NCBI GenBank assembly: GCA_026195905.1
Contig: JAPHRE010000021.1
Location: forward strand, 41,340-105,339
Direction of reading: 5' to 3'
DNA length: 64,000 nucleotides
From: Pseudopelagicola sp.
GTDB lineage: Bacteria > Pseudomonadota > Alphaproteobacteria > Rhodobacterales > Rhodobacteraceae
This document shows positions 1 through 9,403 of the stretch, one piece after another. The notes beneath the pieces are model-generated. The model saw only the letters and a list, made by a program, of their open reading frames with translations, did no database searches and was not told the DNA's origin. Positions within the stretch are counted from its first letter, which is position 1, and each line of letters starts with the position of its first letter. The position numbers and the translations under genes are program-made.

Positions 1-585
1 AACTTACCGTCACGAACGGCTAATATGTTGATGATCCTTGTCCTTCTCCCCTTCTGGACGTCCCTTCTTGTGCGCACATCCGCATGGAAAGTGATGCTGC
101 AACAACAGGGGGTGATCAACGATGTGTTGGTCTGGCTTGGCTTGGTCGCGGACGATTCCCGATTGGTTATGATCAACAACCAGTTCGGCACAATCGTCGC
201 CATGACGCATATTCTTTTGCCCTTCATGATCTTGCCGATGTATTCGGTGATGCAGACCATTGCGCCAACCTATCTACGCGCGGCGAAATCGCTTGGGGCG
301 ACGAATTGGACGGCCTTTTGGCGGGTCTATTTCCCGCAATCCGTGCCGGGCATCGGCGCGGGGTCTATCCTCGTCTTTATCCTCGCGATCGGCTACTACA
401 TCACGCCGGAAATCGTTGGCGGGACCAAGGGTGTCTTCATCTCGAACCGGATCGCTTACCACATTTCAAGCTCACTCAACTGGGGCCTTGCGGCCGCATT
501 GGGGACGATCCTTCTGGCTGTGGTCCTGATACTCTACTGGGCCTATGACAAGATCGTCGGCATCGACAACGTGAAATTGGGATAA
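1..585 (+). CDS. ABC transporter permease, spermidine/putrescine PotB-like (5' end truncated by window edge)
   Basis: Frame is open from base 1; translation ...NLPSRTANMLMILVLLPFWTSLLVRTSAW and the EAA-like loop LRAAKSLGATNWTAFWRVYFPQSVPG are typical of PotB-family permeases. Confidence 0.85.
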   Translation, partial: NLPSRTANMLMILVLLPFWTSLLVRTSAWKVMLQQQGVINDVLVWLGLVADDSRLVMINNQFGTIVAMTHILLPFMILPMYSVMQTIAPTYLRAAKSLGATNWTAFWRVYFPQSVPGIGAGSILVFILAIGYYITPEIVGGTKGVFISNRIAYHISSSLNWGLAAALGTILLAVVLILYWAYDKIVGIDNVKLG

Positions 586-590
586 GAGAC

Positions 591-1766
591 ATGGCACTAA
601 CACCCGTTACTCCACAAACTCCCGGTTTCACCGCAGCGGTCTCTGCCGCGTTCGGTGCCTTCTTCGGGCTTTTCATTGGCACGGCGCAGGGGTCAGGACT
701 CCTTGGGGTCTTGATCGGGTCCGGCGTTCTCGCTGCGCTGGCCTTCGCGTTCAAAACAGTCCTGAAACAAGAAAAACCCGCCCGCCTTGCGACGGTGCTA
801 GGGTTTGGTGCCGTGGGTTATGCCCTTGGCGGCGTTCCGGCGCTCGTGATCGGTGCGCTTTTGGGATGGTTCTTTGGCTGGCTCATCTTCTTTGTCGGAG
901 AAAGCCGCTATCGCCGGACGCTTGCCCCTTATCTGACCCCCGGCCAAGTCTTGTGGCATTACACATTCCGCATCATCTGCGGCGCGATTTTCGTCTTCCT
1001 CATCACGCCGATTCTTGTGGTTCTACCGCTGTCGTTCAACGCGGAAAACTTCTTTACCTTCACGCCAGAGATGCTCCGGTTTGACCCAGAAGGTTACTCG
1101 CTGCGTCATTACAAGGATTTCTTTTCCAGTAGCGACTGGCAGAACAGCCTGAAAAACTCGGTGATGATCGCACCGATGGCGACGATCCTCTCGGTCGGCT
1201 TTGGGACGTTGGCGGCCATTGGTCTTAGCTCGGAACACGTTCCGTTTCGGCGTGCGATCATGGCGATCCTGATTTCTCCGATGATTGTGCCGTTGATTAT
1301 CTCGGCGGCGGGCATGTACTTTTTCTATAGCCGGATCGGCCTTCAGGGCACGTATCTCGGCGTGGTTCTTGCACATGCGGCGTTGGGGATTCCCTTTGTC
1401 ATCATCACCGTCACGGCGACGCTTGTCGGGTTCGACCGGTCGTTGACCCGTGCGGCGGCGAACATGGGCGCGGACCCTGTCAAAACCTTCTTCAAGGTTC
1501 AGATGCCGCTTATCCTGCCGGGTGTGGTGTCGGGCGGTCTCTTCGCCTTCATCACGTCCTTTGATGAGGTTGTCGTGGTGCTTTTCGTTGGCTCCGCGGG
1601 TCAGAAAACCCTGCCTTGGCAGATGTTTACCGGGCTGCGCGAACAAATTAGCCCGACGATCCTTGCCGTGGCGACGATCCTTGTTGCGATTTCGATCCTG
1701 CTATTGACGACGGTCGAAATGCTGCGCCGTCGTTCGGAACGACTCCGGGGGATGTCGCCGCAATAA
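591..1766 (+). CDS. ABC transporter permease, PotC-like, with a long hydrophobic N-terminal extension
   Basis: 391 aa; C-terminal ~260 aa has the permease fold with loop TRAAANMGADPVKTFFKVQMPLILPGVVSGGLFAF; directly downstream of the PotB-like gene. Confidence 0.85.
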   Translation: MALTPVTPQTPGFTAAVSAAFGAFFGLFIGTAQGSGLLGVLIGSGVLAALAFAFKTVLKQEKPARLATVLGFGAVGYALGGVPALVIGALLGWFFGWLIFFVGESRYRRTLAPYLTPGQVLWHYTFRIICGAIFVFLITPILVVLPLSFNAENFFTFTPEMLRFDPEGYSLRHYKDFFSSSDWQNSLKNSVMIAPMATILSVGFGTLAAIGLSSEHVPFRRAIMAILISPMIVPLIISAAGMYFFYSRIGLQGTYLGVVLAHAALGIPFVIITVTATLVGFDRSLTRAAANMGADPVKTFFKVQMPLILPGVVSGGLFAFITSFDEVVVVLFVGSAGQKTLPWQMFTGLREQISPTILAVATILVAISILLLTTVEMLRRRSERLRGMSPQ

Positions 1767-1793
1767 TGCGGGTCGGCGTTTAAGAAAAAGTAA

Positions 1794-1816
1794 AATGGGC
1801 GGTCACGCCCCTTTTT
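1794..1816 (+). terminator. Rho-independent terminator after the ABC permease pair
   Basis: GGGCG-GTCA-CGCCC stem followed by CTTTTTC just after the stop codon. Confidence 0.7.
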
Positions 1817-1838
1817 CTGTGCGTTGAAGCCGCCGCGA

Positions 1839-3182
1839 TCAGTTTTTGCGGAGTTGCTTGAGCAGGGCCAGCGACGCATAGCCATCAGGCGTCAGCCCGC
1901 GCGCCTTTTGAAAGGCCCGCACGGCGTTGATCGTCAGCGGGCCAATCTTGCCGTCGATCTTTTGCGTATCAAACCCGGCGCGCGTCAGGCGGCGCTGAAG
2001 CTCTTTGCGCTCATTGAACGTCAGGGCGCGATCGCCGTGGGGCCATTTACCCTTGATTGGCGGACCGCCCTTGATCCGGTCACTCAGGTGCCCGACGCCG
2101 ATCACATAGGCATCTGCGGTGTTGTATTTCTCAATCGCAGAAAAGTTCGAAAAAATCATGAACGCAGCGCCGTTGCCTCCGGCGGGAAGGAGGATCGACC
2201 CACTGCCATGCCGGTTGGGCACGGCGCGCCCGTTCATATCGGAAACCCCAATGGCGGCCCATTGGGCGGGCGATTTACGGATATTGCGATTGGCGAGCGT
2301 ATAGTTGAACCCTTTGGGAAGCTGCACCTCTACGCCCCAAGGCTTGCCCTTTTTCCAGCCGGATTTCGCCAGATAGGCCGCCGTCGAGGCGAGCGCATCA
2401 GAGGGATCGTCAGACCAGATATCGCGCCTGCCATCGCCGGTAAAATCGACGGCGAAGCTCTGATAGGAGGTCGGAATGAACTGGGTATGGCCCATTGCAC
2501 CAGCCCAACTCCCGGTCATGCGATGCGCGGGGATGTCGCCGTTTTGAAGGATTTTCAACGCTGCAAGTAATTGAGCTTCAAAGAACTTTCCGCGCCGCCC
2601 GTCATAGGCCAGCGTGGCCAATGCCTCGATTGTGGGGGTGTCGCCGCGGTAGGTGCCGTAGGCGCTTTCGAGACCCCAGATGGCGACGACGACCTCTTTG
2701 TCGACGCCATAGCGCCGTTCAATCGCGTCGAGGGTGCGGCCATGTTTGCGAAGCGCCTCTTTGCCGTTACGGATCCGGGTGTTCGAGGCGGCAGAGGCCA
2801 GGTAGTCCCAGATCGTTTTGGTAAATTCCGACTGGTTTCGGTCTTTTTGAATGACGCTGGTATTGTAGCGCACCCCGCGAAACGCGGTCTCAAGCACAGA
2901 GTTTTGAATCCCGGCGGCGCGGGCGCGGGTTCGGAACGATTTTACCCACCGCTCAAAACCAAGATTGCCAGCGGTTTCAGTCGCTTGCGGCGTGACGGAC
3001 ACAGCGGAAAGGTCGCGCAATTGCGGGCGCAGGGACCGCTGCGGAGAGGCCGCCGCCACCGAATAAACGGGGGTTTTCGCGGTGCGGACCACAGGGCGCA
3101 GGGAGTGCTCCGGGGCGTTGGAAAGTGCGGGGGTGCCAAGGGCTGTGGCACCAAGAAGTAGGCCCAGAATCGGAGATCGCAT
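1839..3182 (-). CDS. Lytic murein transglycosylase (MltB/SLT_2 family) with C-terminal peptidoglycan-binding domain
   Basis: VVVAIWGLESAYGTYRGDTPTIEALATLAYDGRR, AMGHTQFIPTSYQSFAVDFTGDGRRDIW, and C-terminal KIDGKIGPLTINAVRAFQKARGLTPDGYAS. Confidence 0.9.
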   Translation of the reverse strand: MRSPILGLLLGATALGTPALSNAPEHSLRPVVRTAKTPVYSVAAASPQRSLRPQLRDLSAVSVTPQATETAGNLGFERWVKSFRTRARAAGIQNSVLETAFRGVRYNTSVIQKDRNQSEFTKTIWDYLASAASNTRIRNGKEALRKHGRTLDAIERRYGVDKEVVVAIWGLESAYGTYRGDTPTIEALATLAYDGRRGKFFEAQLLAALKILQNGDIPAHRMTGSWAGAMGHTQFIPTSYQSFAVDFTGDGRRDIWSDDPSDALASTAAYLAKSGWKKGKPWGVEVQLPKGFNYTLANRNIRKSPAQWAAIGVSDMNGRAVPNRHGSGSILLPAGGNGAAFMIFSNFSAIEKYNTADAYVIGVGHLSDRIKGGPPIKGKWPHGDRALTFNERKELQRRLTRAGFDTQKIDGKIGPLTINAVRAFQKARGLTPDGYASLALLKQLRKN

Positions 3183-3293
3183 CGCTCTTGCCTCGTTTTG
3201 TTTTAGGGCATTCTAGCGCGATTGTTGTCCCCCCGGAAGCAACCGCCGCGTCGCCACGCGGGGAATTGCCGACAAAGCCTAACGCAAAAACCC

Positions 3294-3337
3294 ACGTCGG
3301 TATTACGTCGGTATTGCGTATGTATCGCGTCGGTGGG
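3294..3337 (+). repeat. Array of four 11-bp tandem units (site 1)
   Basis: ACGTCGGTATT|ACGTCGGTATT|GCGTATGTATC|GCGTCGGTGGG; the same array type recurs at 26432-26475 (reverse) and 44330-44373. Confidence 0.8.
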
Positions 3338-3376
3338 GGCCACCGCGCGGTGCGATGTCTTAAGGGACCGTGCGGG

Positions 3377-5629
3377 TTAACGCCTTTGGCGGCTTACTTT
3401 GCGTTTGGTCTTGGCGGCTTTCTTACGGGCCTTGCCTTCTTTGCGACGCACCGGCTTGCCCCGACCACGTTTCGGGCCTTGGGGCACGGATTTGTCGTCG
3501 ATGGACAGAAGTTCGAGCGCAATACCGCCGGTCACGGGCGCGGCCTCGGTCAGGCGCACGGTCACGCGCTGGCCCAGACCGAGGGTCAGGCCGGTATCCG
3601 TGCCGCGCAGGGTTTGGCTCTCTTGATCGTATTTGAAATACTCCCGCCCAAGATTGCGCATCGGGATCAACCCGTCGGCGCCGGTCTCGTCGAGTTTCAC
3701 AAACACGCCGAACCGGGCGATGCCGCTAATGCGGCCTGTGAATTCGTTGCCGATCCGTTCGGACAGGTAGGAGGCAAGGTAGCGGTCGTTGGTATCGCGT
3801 TCTGCCAGCATGGAGCGGCGTTCGGTATCCGAGATATGCCCGGCGGTTGTTTCGAGGTTTTCAATCCCTTGCGGCGATAGCCCGTCATCGCCCCAGCCAT
3901 GCGCCGAGATCAGCGCGCGGTGGACGATCAAATCGGCATAGCGGCGGATCGGCGAGGTGAAATGCGCGTAAGCCTGAAGCGCGAGACCGAAATGGCCGAA
4001 ATTCGACGGGCTATAATAGGCTTGGGTCATCGACCGCAGGGTCGAGAGGTTGATTAGCTCGGCGTCCTCGGTTCCGGCGGCGGCATTGAGTAGCGCGTTG
4101 AGGTGTTGGGTCTTGAGCACCTGCCCCTTGGCGAGGGTCAACCCGGCTGCCTGAGCGGTTTCGCGCAGCGCGTCGAGCTTTTGGGGATTGGGTTCTTCGT
4201 GGACCCGGAACAGGAGCGGCGATTTGGCCGCGATAAGGGTTTCAGCCGCAGCCACATTGGCGAGGATCATGAATTCCTCGATGAGCTTATGCGCGTCAAA
4301 GCGGTCGCGGAACATGACCGAGGCAACCTTGCCCTCGGGCGTCAGTTCGACCTTGCGTTCGGGCAGGTCGAGCTCAAGCGGCTGGCGCGCGGCGCGGGCC
4401 TTGGTGAGGGCGATATAGGCTTCGTAGAGGGGGTTGATGACCTCCTCCATGAGGGGCGCACAGCGCTCGTTGGGATTGCCGTCGCGGGCCTCTTGCACCT
4501 CGGCGTAGTTGAGCGAGGCGACAGAGCGCATCATGCCGCGCACGAACCGGTGGCCGATCTTGTGGCCCTTGGCGTCGATCTGCATCCGCACGGCAAGGCA
4601 GGCGCGCGGCACGCCTTCGTGCAGCGAACAAAGATCACCGGAGAGGCGGTCGGGCAGCATCGGCACGACGCGATCCGGGAAATAGGACGAGTTACCGCGT
4701 TTGCGCGCCTCGCGGTCAAGCTCGGAGCCGGGGGTGACGTAATGGGCGACATCGGCGATGGCGACCCAAATCACATGGCCGCCCTCGTTCTTGGGGTCGT
4801 CGTCGGCATGGGCCCAGCAGGCATCGTCATGGTCGCGCGCATCCGCCGGGTCGATGGTCACGAACGGCATGTCGCGCAGATCCTCGCGGTTCCCCAAGGG
4901 GGCGGGTTTGGCGGCGTCGGCTTCGGCGATGACGCTATCGGGAAAGGCGTCGGGGATGCCGTGTTGGTGGATGGCGATGAGCGACACGGCCTTGGGCGCG
5001 CTTGGATCCCCGAGGCGTTCGACGACCTTGGCGCGCGGCAGGCCGAGGCGACCGCGCGGGCCGGTTTGTTGCGCTTCGACAAGTTCGCCGTCCTTGGCAC
5101 CGTTGATGCCCTCGTTGAGCACCTGCCATTCCTTGCCGTCGCCCTTGTCGATGGGCAGGATGCGGCCGCCTTCGGCGGTCAGGCGGAAAATGCCAAGCAC
5201 GCGTTTGGGGTTGGTGCCGATGCGGCGGATGAGGCGACCCTCATAACGCCAGGCCTCGCCCTCGACTTCGGTCAGGCGGGCAAGGATGCGGTCGCCCGCA
5301 CCAAGCGCCGGATCGGAGGCGCGGGGAATGACGAGGATCAGGGGTTCTTCGCCATCGCCCTGCCATTCAAGCGGGCGGGCGTAGAGATCGCCGTCAGAAT
5401 CCGGGCCGCTAATTTGCAGCACCGAGACGGGCGGCAGGCTATCGGGGTCGCGATAGGTTTTCTTGCGTTTCGACAGGTGGCCTTCTTCCTCAAGCTCCTT
5501 GAGCAGGCGTTTGAGGTCAATCCGCGCGGCCCCCTTGATCCCGAAGGCTTTGGAGATGTCGCGTTTGGAGGTCTGGGTCGGGTTCTCGGAAATCCAATCA
5601 AGGATCTCGGCTTTGGTCGGTATACGCAT
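3377..5629 (-). CDS. rnr: Ribonuclease R
   Basis: RNB-domain motifs VTIDPADARDHDDACWA, HYVTPGSELDREARKRGNSSYFPDRVVPMLPDRLSGDLCSL, HFTSPIRRYADLIVHRAL, plus S1 domain and basic tail. Confidence 0.97.
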   Translation of the reverse strand: MRIPTKAEILDWISENPTQTSKRDISKAFGIKGAARIDLKRLLKELEEEGHLSKRKKTYRDPDSLPPVSVLQISGPDSDGDLYARPLEWQGDGEEPLILVIPRASDPALGAGDRILARLTEVEGEAWRYEGRLIRRIGTNPKRVLGIFRLTAEGGRILPIDKGDGKEWQVLNEGINGAKDGELVEAQQTGPRGRLGLPRAKVVERLGDPSAPKAVSLIAIHQHGIPDAFPDSVIAEADAAKPAPLGNREDLRDMPFVTIDPADARDHDDACWAHADDDPKNEGGHVIWVAIADVAHYVTPGSELDREARKRGNSSYFPDRVVPMLPDRLSGDLCSLHEGVPRACLAVRMQIDAKGHKIGHRFVRGMMRSVASLNYAEVQEARDGNPNERCAPLMEEVINPLYEAYIALTKARAARQPLELDLPERKVELTPEGKVASVMFRDRFDAHKLIEEFMILANVAAAETLIAAKSPLLFRVHEEPNPQKLDALRETAQAAGLTLAKGQVLKTQHLNALLNAAAGTEDAELINLSTLRSMTQAYYSPSNFGHFGLALQAYAHFTSPIRRYADLIVHRALISAHGWGDDGLSPQGIENLETTAGHISDTERRSMLAERDTNDRYLASYLSERIGNEFTGRISGIARFGVFVKLDETGADGLIPMRNLGREYFKYDQESQTLRGTDTGLTLGLGQRVTVRLTEAAPVTGGIALELLSIDDKSVPQGPKRGRGKPVRRKEGKARKKAAKTKRKVSRQRR

Positions 5630-5768
5630 GGGGGTGGCCTATCACGGGGTGCGCGGCGCGTCATCGGGAAAAAGAGGGGTGCGCTGCCTCTCTTGGTGCC
5701 CGAGCATGTCGCGCAATAGTGAGAACCGGTTTTGCGCTTCTCGGACATGCGGCCCTAAATGAGCCAAT

Positions 5769-6368
5769 TCACCCCGGAGTATTTTTGCCAAAATGAAGAT
5801 CAGAGGCGGTATCGACATCGCGGAGCGTCGTTGTCTGGGCGATGCGGTGCTGCGGCAGGGTGGCCATTGAGTCGGCAAGCGCGTGCTCGGTGGACCAGCG
5901 GACGTTTTGCAGGAAACCGGGAGGTGGTGGCGCGCTGCGTTTGAGGCCGACGAGCCAATAGCCGCCGTCGGTCGCGGGGCCGAACACGGCGTCGTTTGAT
6001 CCGAGGGCGGCGAAGGCCTTGGCGATATGGGGGGGCTTGATGCCGGGAATATCACCACCGATGATACAGGCAGGGCCGGGCGGTTGCGACCGCAAGAGGC
6101 GGGCCATGCGGTCGCCAAGATCGCCGGACCCTTGGGCCAAGCGCGGCAGCTGCGCGGGCCAGACACGCGACGCGAGGCCGCTGTGGTCGGGCGAGACGGC
6201 GAGCAGGGTCTCCCAGCGCGGATCGGTGATCCGCCGCAGGAGCGCGGCGGTTTGATGGCGGAACCACCATGCGGCCCGCGTCATGCCGATATCACGCCCG
6301 AGCCGCGTTTTGACACGACCGGGGCGCGGTTCCTTGAGCATGATGATAAGGCGGGCGCGATGGGCCAT
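5769..6368 (-). CDS. TIGR04282/DUF2064 family glycosyltransferase
   Basis: LIIMLKEPRPGRVKTRLGRDIG..., CIIGGDIPGIKPPHIAKAFAALGSNDAVFGPATDGGYWLVGLKR. Confidence 0.85.
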   Translation of the reverse strand: MAHRARLIIMLKEPRPGRVKTRLGRDIGMTRAAWWFRHQTAALLRRITDPRWETLLAVSPDHSGLASRVWPAQLPRLAQGSGDLGDRMARLLRSQPPGPACIIGGDIPGIKPPHIAKAFAALGSNDAVFGPATDGGYWLVGLKRSAPPPPGFLQNVRWSTEHALADSMATLPQHRIAQTTTLRDVDTASDLHFGKNTPG

Positions 6369-6370
6369 TT

Positions 6371-7516
6371 TCAGGCGAAATAGTCTCGAAGTATGCGGCT
6401 ATAGATGCGCTTGAGTTGATGGATTTGATCGACGGGAACGTTCTCGTCGACCTTGTGCATGGTTTTGCCGACAAGGCCAAATTCGACCACCGGGCAGTGA
6501 TGCTGGACAAAGCGGGCGTCGGAGGTGCCGCCGGAGGTTGAAAGCTCTGGGGTGCGGCCGGTTTCGGCTTCGACGGCGGCGGCGACGAGATCGGAGAGGG
6601 GGCCGGGGGGCGTTATGAAGCTCTCGCCGGAGACCTTGACCTCCATGCCGATGGCGATTCCGGTTTCGGCGGCGATGTCGTCCGCAAGCCCCTGCATCCA
6701 GTCGGTCAGGGACGCGCCGGAATGGAGGTCGTTGAAGCGGATGTTGACGGTCGCGCGGCATTCTGCGGGGATCACGTTGGTCGCCGGGTTGCCGGTATCC
6801 ATTGTGACAATGGCCAGCGTCGAGGCGTCGAAATGATCCGTGCCTTTGTCGAGCCGATGCGAGGCCATGCGATCCATCAGACGGGCCATAGCCGGGAGCG
6901 GGTTCCTGGCGCGGTGGGGATAGGCAGAGTGACCCTGCACACCGGTAAAGGTCAACCATGCGGTGAGCGAGCCACGGCGGCCGATTTTCATCATCTCGCC
7001 CATCTCGTTGGGGCAGGTGGGTTCGCCCACAAGGCAGACAGACATTTTTTCGTTCGCGGCGTCCATGTAATCGAGCAGCGCGGTGGTGCCGTTCACGGCA
7101 TCGCCTTCTTCGTCGCCGGTAATGGTCAGGACAATCGCGCCCTCGAGGGGCGTCTCGCGGACGAAATCAACGGCGGCGGCGGCAAAGGCGGCGACGCCGG
7201 ATTTCATATCGGTCGCGCCCCGGCCATACATGATCCCGTCGCGAATTTCCGCCCCGAAGGGATCGACGGTCCATGCGGCCGCATCCCCGACCGGCACAAC
7301 ATCGGTATGACCGTTGAACCCGAATGTGCGCGCGTGGCCCTTGTCGCCCCAGCGCGCGAATAGGTTCGCCACGCCGCCCCGATCCACGCGCGTGCAGGCA
7401 AACCCGGCGTCGGAGAGCAAATCCTCCAGCAACACAAGCGCGCCGCCCTCCTCGGGCGTGACCGAGGGGCAGCGGATCAGGTCAGCGGTCAGGTCGGCGG
7501 GGTCGATCTTGGGCAT
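6371..7516 (-). CDS. dapE: Succinyl-diaminopimelate desuccinylase
   Basis: M20 peptidase motifs [43 protein letters not shown]; 381 aa. Confidence 0.95.
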   Translation of the reverse strand: MPKIDPADLTADLIRCPSVTPEEGGALVLLEDLLSDAGFACTRVDRGGVANLFARWGDKGHARTFGFNGHTDVVPVGDAAAWTVDPFGAEIRDGIMYGRGATDMKSGVAAFAAAAVDFVRETPLEGAIVLTITGDEEGDAVNGTTALLDYMDAANEKMSVCLVGEPTCPNEMGEMMKIGRRGSLTAWLTFTGVQGHSAYPHRARNPLPAMARLMDRMASHRLDKGTDHFDASTLAIVTMDTGNPATNVIPAECRATVNIRFNDLHSGASLTDWMQGLADDIAAETGIAIGMEVKVSGESFITPPGPLSDLVAAAVEAETGRTPELSTSGGTSDARFVQHHCPVVEFGLVGKTMHKVDENVPVDQIHQLKRIYSRILRDYFA

Positions 7517-7781
7517 CGGGCACTCCTTTGGCGCGGTTTGGCCCAGAGATACCGCGCGCGCCCCCGTGCTTCAATGCAACACAACACGCCGCGACGGTGT
7601 TCCGTTTTCTTTAAGGCGCTCTAAAGGCTTAACAAGGCCGAACAAATCTGGCATGATCGCGGCAATAATAAACCCGAGGCAGGGTAATCGAGCGGGCATC
7701 AAGACCCATATTACGCCCCCGTGACGCCAAAAAGGTGCGCGGGCCAAAGGCGCTGCCTCGCATAAATTGAGGGCAAGCAGT

Positions 7782-9392
7782 ATGCCTATTGCGCAGGAAC
7801 TGACGTACGATACAGGTGCGTCCGCCACAGAGATGGCGCAGGAACTCTTTGGCGACGGCGTGACGATTGTCAGCGCAAGCTATAATGGCGCGACCGGATC
7901 GTCAGCGATTTATTCGAATGGCGATACGATTTCGCCGGATGCGACGCCGGGCGATACCGGGGTGATCCTGTCGACGGGGGATGCCAGCGACTTTACCAAT
8001 AGCGGCGGCGGTGGCTGGTGGTGGGGCGGCAGTTCGACCAACACCAACCAAGCGACCAACACCTCGACCAATACGAGCGGCGAGGATAACAACACCGTCT
8101 TCAATGATATTGTCGGCGCCAATACCTATGATGCGGCCTATCTAGACGTCAAATTCGTCCCGACCGGCGACACGATGACGATGCAGTTCGTCTTTTCCTC
8201 GGAGGAATATCCCGAATATATCAACTCGATCTACAACGACGCCGTGATTGTTATCGTCAACGGCGAAGAGGTCGAGGTCGAGGTTGGGTCGGGCAATGCG
8301 AGCATTTCCACGGTCAACACGACAAACAACTCGAACCTCTATCTCGACAATACCGGCGACGCCTATAACACAGAGATGGACGGGTTTACCGTCACCATGA
8401 CCCTCAAGATGGATGTTATTCCCAACGAAGAGAATGACATTACCATCGGCATCGTCGATGTGGGCGATAGCAGCTATGACTCCAATGTTCTTATCGCGGG
8501 CGGTTCGGTTCAGACCTCTGTTGTCGCCGTGGCGGACGAGACGACGATGGGGCTTAATACGACCAAGACGGTCGATGTTCTTGCCAATGACGAAGCCGGC
8601 AGCACGCTGACAATCACCCATATCAATGGGCAGGAAGTTTCGGCCGGGGATACGATCACGCTTTCGACCGGGCAGGTTATCACGCTCAACGCCGACGGCA
8701 CGATTGACGTTGTGACGGATGGCGACGAGGAAGAGGTCAACTTTACCTATACGATCGAGGATGAGGACGGCACGAGCGATGTCGGCTTTGTCACGGTCAA
8801 TTCCACGGCGGCGCCCTGTTTCGTCAAGGGAACGTTGATCCGCACACCAGAAGGCGATGTGCCGATTGAGGATATTGATGTGGGCGACCTTGTCGAGACC
8901 TATGGCGAGGGCCCGCAAGAGGTTCGCTGGGTCGGGTCGCGCACGGTTCCGGCCGAGGGCGCACTTGCGCCGATCCGCATCACAGCCGGGAGTTTTGGCG
9001 ACCACGGCACGCTCCTTGTGTCGCCGCAGCACCGGATTCTTATCCGCGATAGCCGGGCCGAGCTTTTGTTTGATAGCCCAGAGGTTTTGGTCAAGGCCAG
9101 GGATCTTGTCGACGATCATCGTGTGACGCGCCGGGCGGGCGGTGATGTCACCTATTTCCATATCCTGTTTGATACGCATCAGATCGTTTTCTCTCAGGGT
9201 CTCGAAACCGAGAGCTTCCTTCCGGGGCCGCAGATTTCAAATATCTTCGAAGAAGAGATCGTCGAGGAAATCTGTACCCTGTTCCCCGAACTCAATCCAA
9301 CGACCGGCGAGGGCTATGGCCGTGCGGCGCGGCGCACGCTCAAGACCTATGAGGCGGCGGTGTTGACGCGGTCGGTTAAGCGGGTGGCCTGA
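7782..9392 (+). CDS. Choice-of-anchor-L-like protein with C-terminal Hint domain
   Basis: FVFSSEEYPEYINSIYNDAVIVIVNGE (choice-of-anchor L); CFVKGTLIRTPEGDVPIEDIDVGDLVETYGEGPQEVRWVG and SPQHRILI (Hint_2). ATG at 7782 preferred over the upstream TTG at 7767. Confidence 0.85.
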   Translation: MPIAQELTYDTGASATEMAQELFGDGVTIVSASYNGATGSSAIYSNGDTISPDATPGDTGVILSTGDASDFTNSGGGGWWWGGSSTNTNQATNTSTNTSGEDNNTVFNDIVGANTYDAAYLDVKFVPTGDTMTMQFVFSSEEYPEYINSIYNDAVIVIVNGEEVEVEVGSGNASISTVNTTNNSNLYLDNTGDAYNTEMDGFTVTMTLKMDVIPNEENDITIGIVDVGDSSYDSNVLIAGGSVQTSVVAVADETTMGLNTTKTVDVLANDEAGSTLTITHINGQEVSAGDTITLSTGQVITLNADGTIDVVTDGDEEEVNFTYTIEDEDGTSDVGFVTVNSTAAPCFVKGTLIRTPEGDVPIEDIDVGDLVETYGEGPQEVRWVGSRTVPAEGALAPIRITAGSFGDHGTLLVSPQHRILIRDSRAELLFDSPEVLVKARDLVDDHRVTRRAGGDVTYFHILFDTHQIVFSQGLETESFLPGPQISNIFEEEIVEEICTLFPELNPTTGEGYGRAARRTLKTYEAAVLTRSVKRVA

Positions 9393-9403
9393 GGGGGGGT
9401 GGC

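Noticed and set aside
3294-3337. CRISPR-like array
   Set aside because: 11-bp contiguous units with no spacers and no cas genes; not CRISPR.
4103-5719. 538-aa plus-strand ORF
   Set aside because: Entirely antisense to rnr; typical mirror ORF in high-GC DNA.
8001-8080. GGC/ACC-rich low-complexity stretch resembling a short tandem repeat
   Set aside because: It encodes the SGGGGWWWGGSSTNTNQATNTSTNTS linker inside the first Hint protein; in frame and explained by coding.
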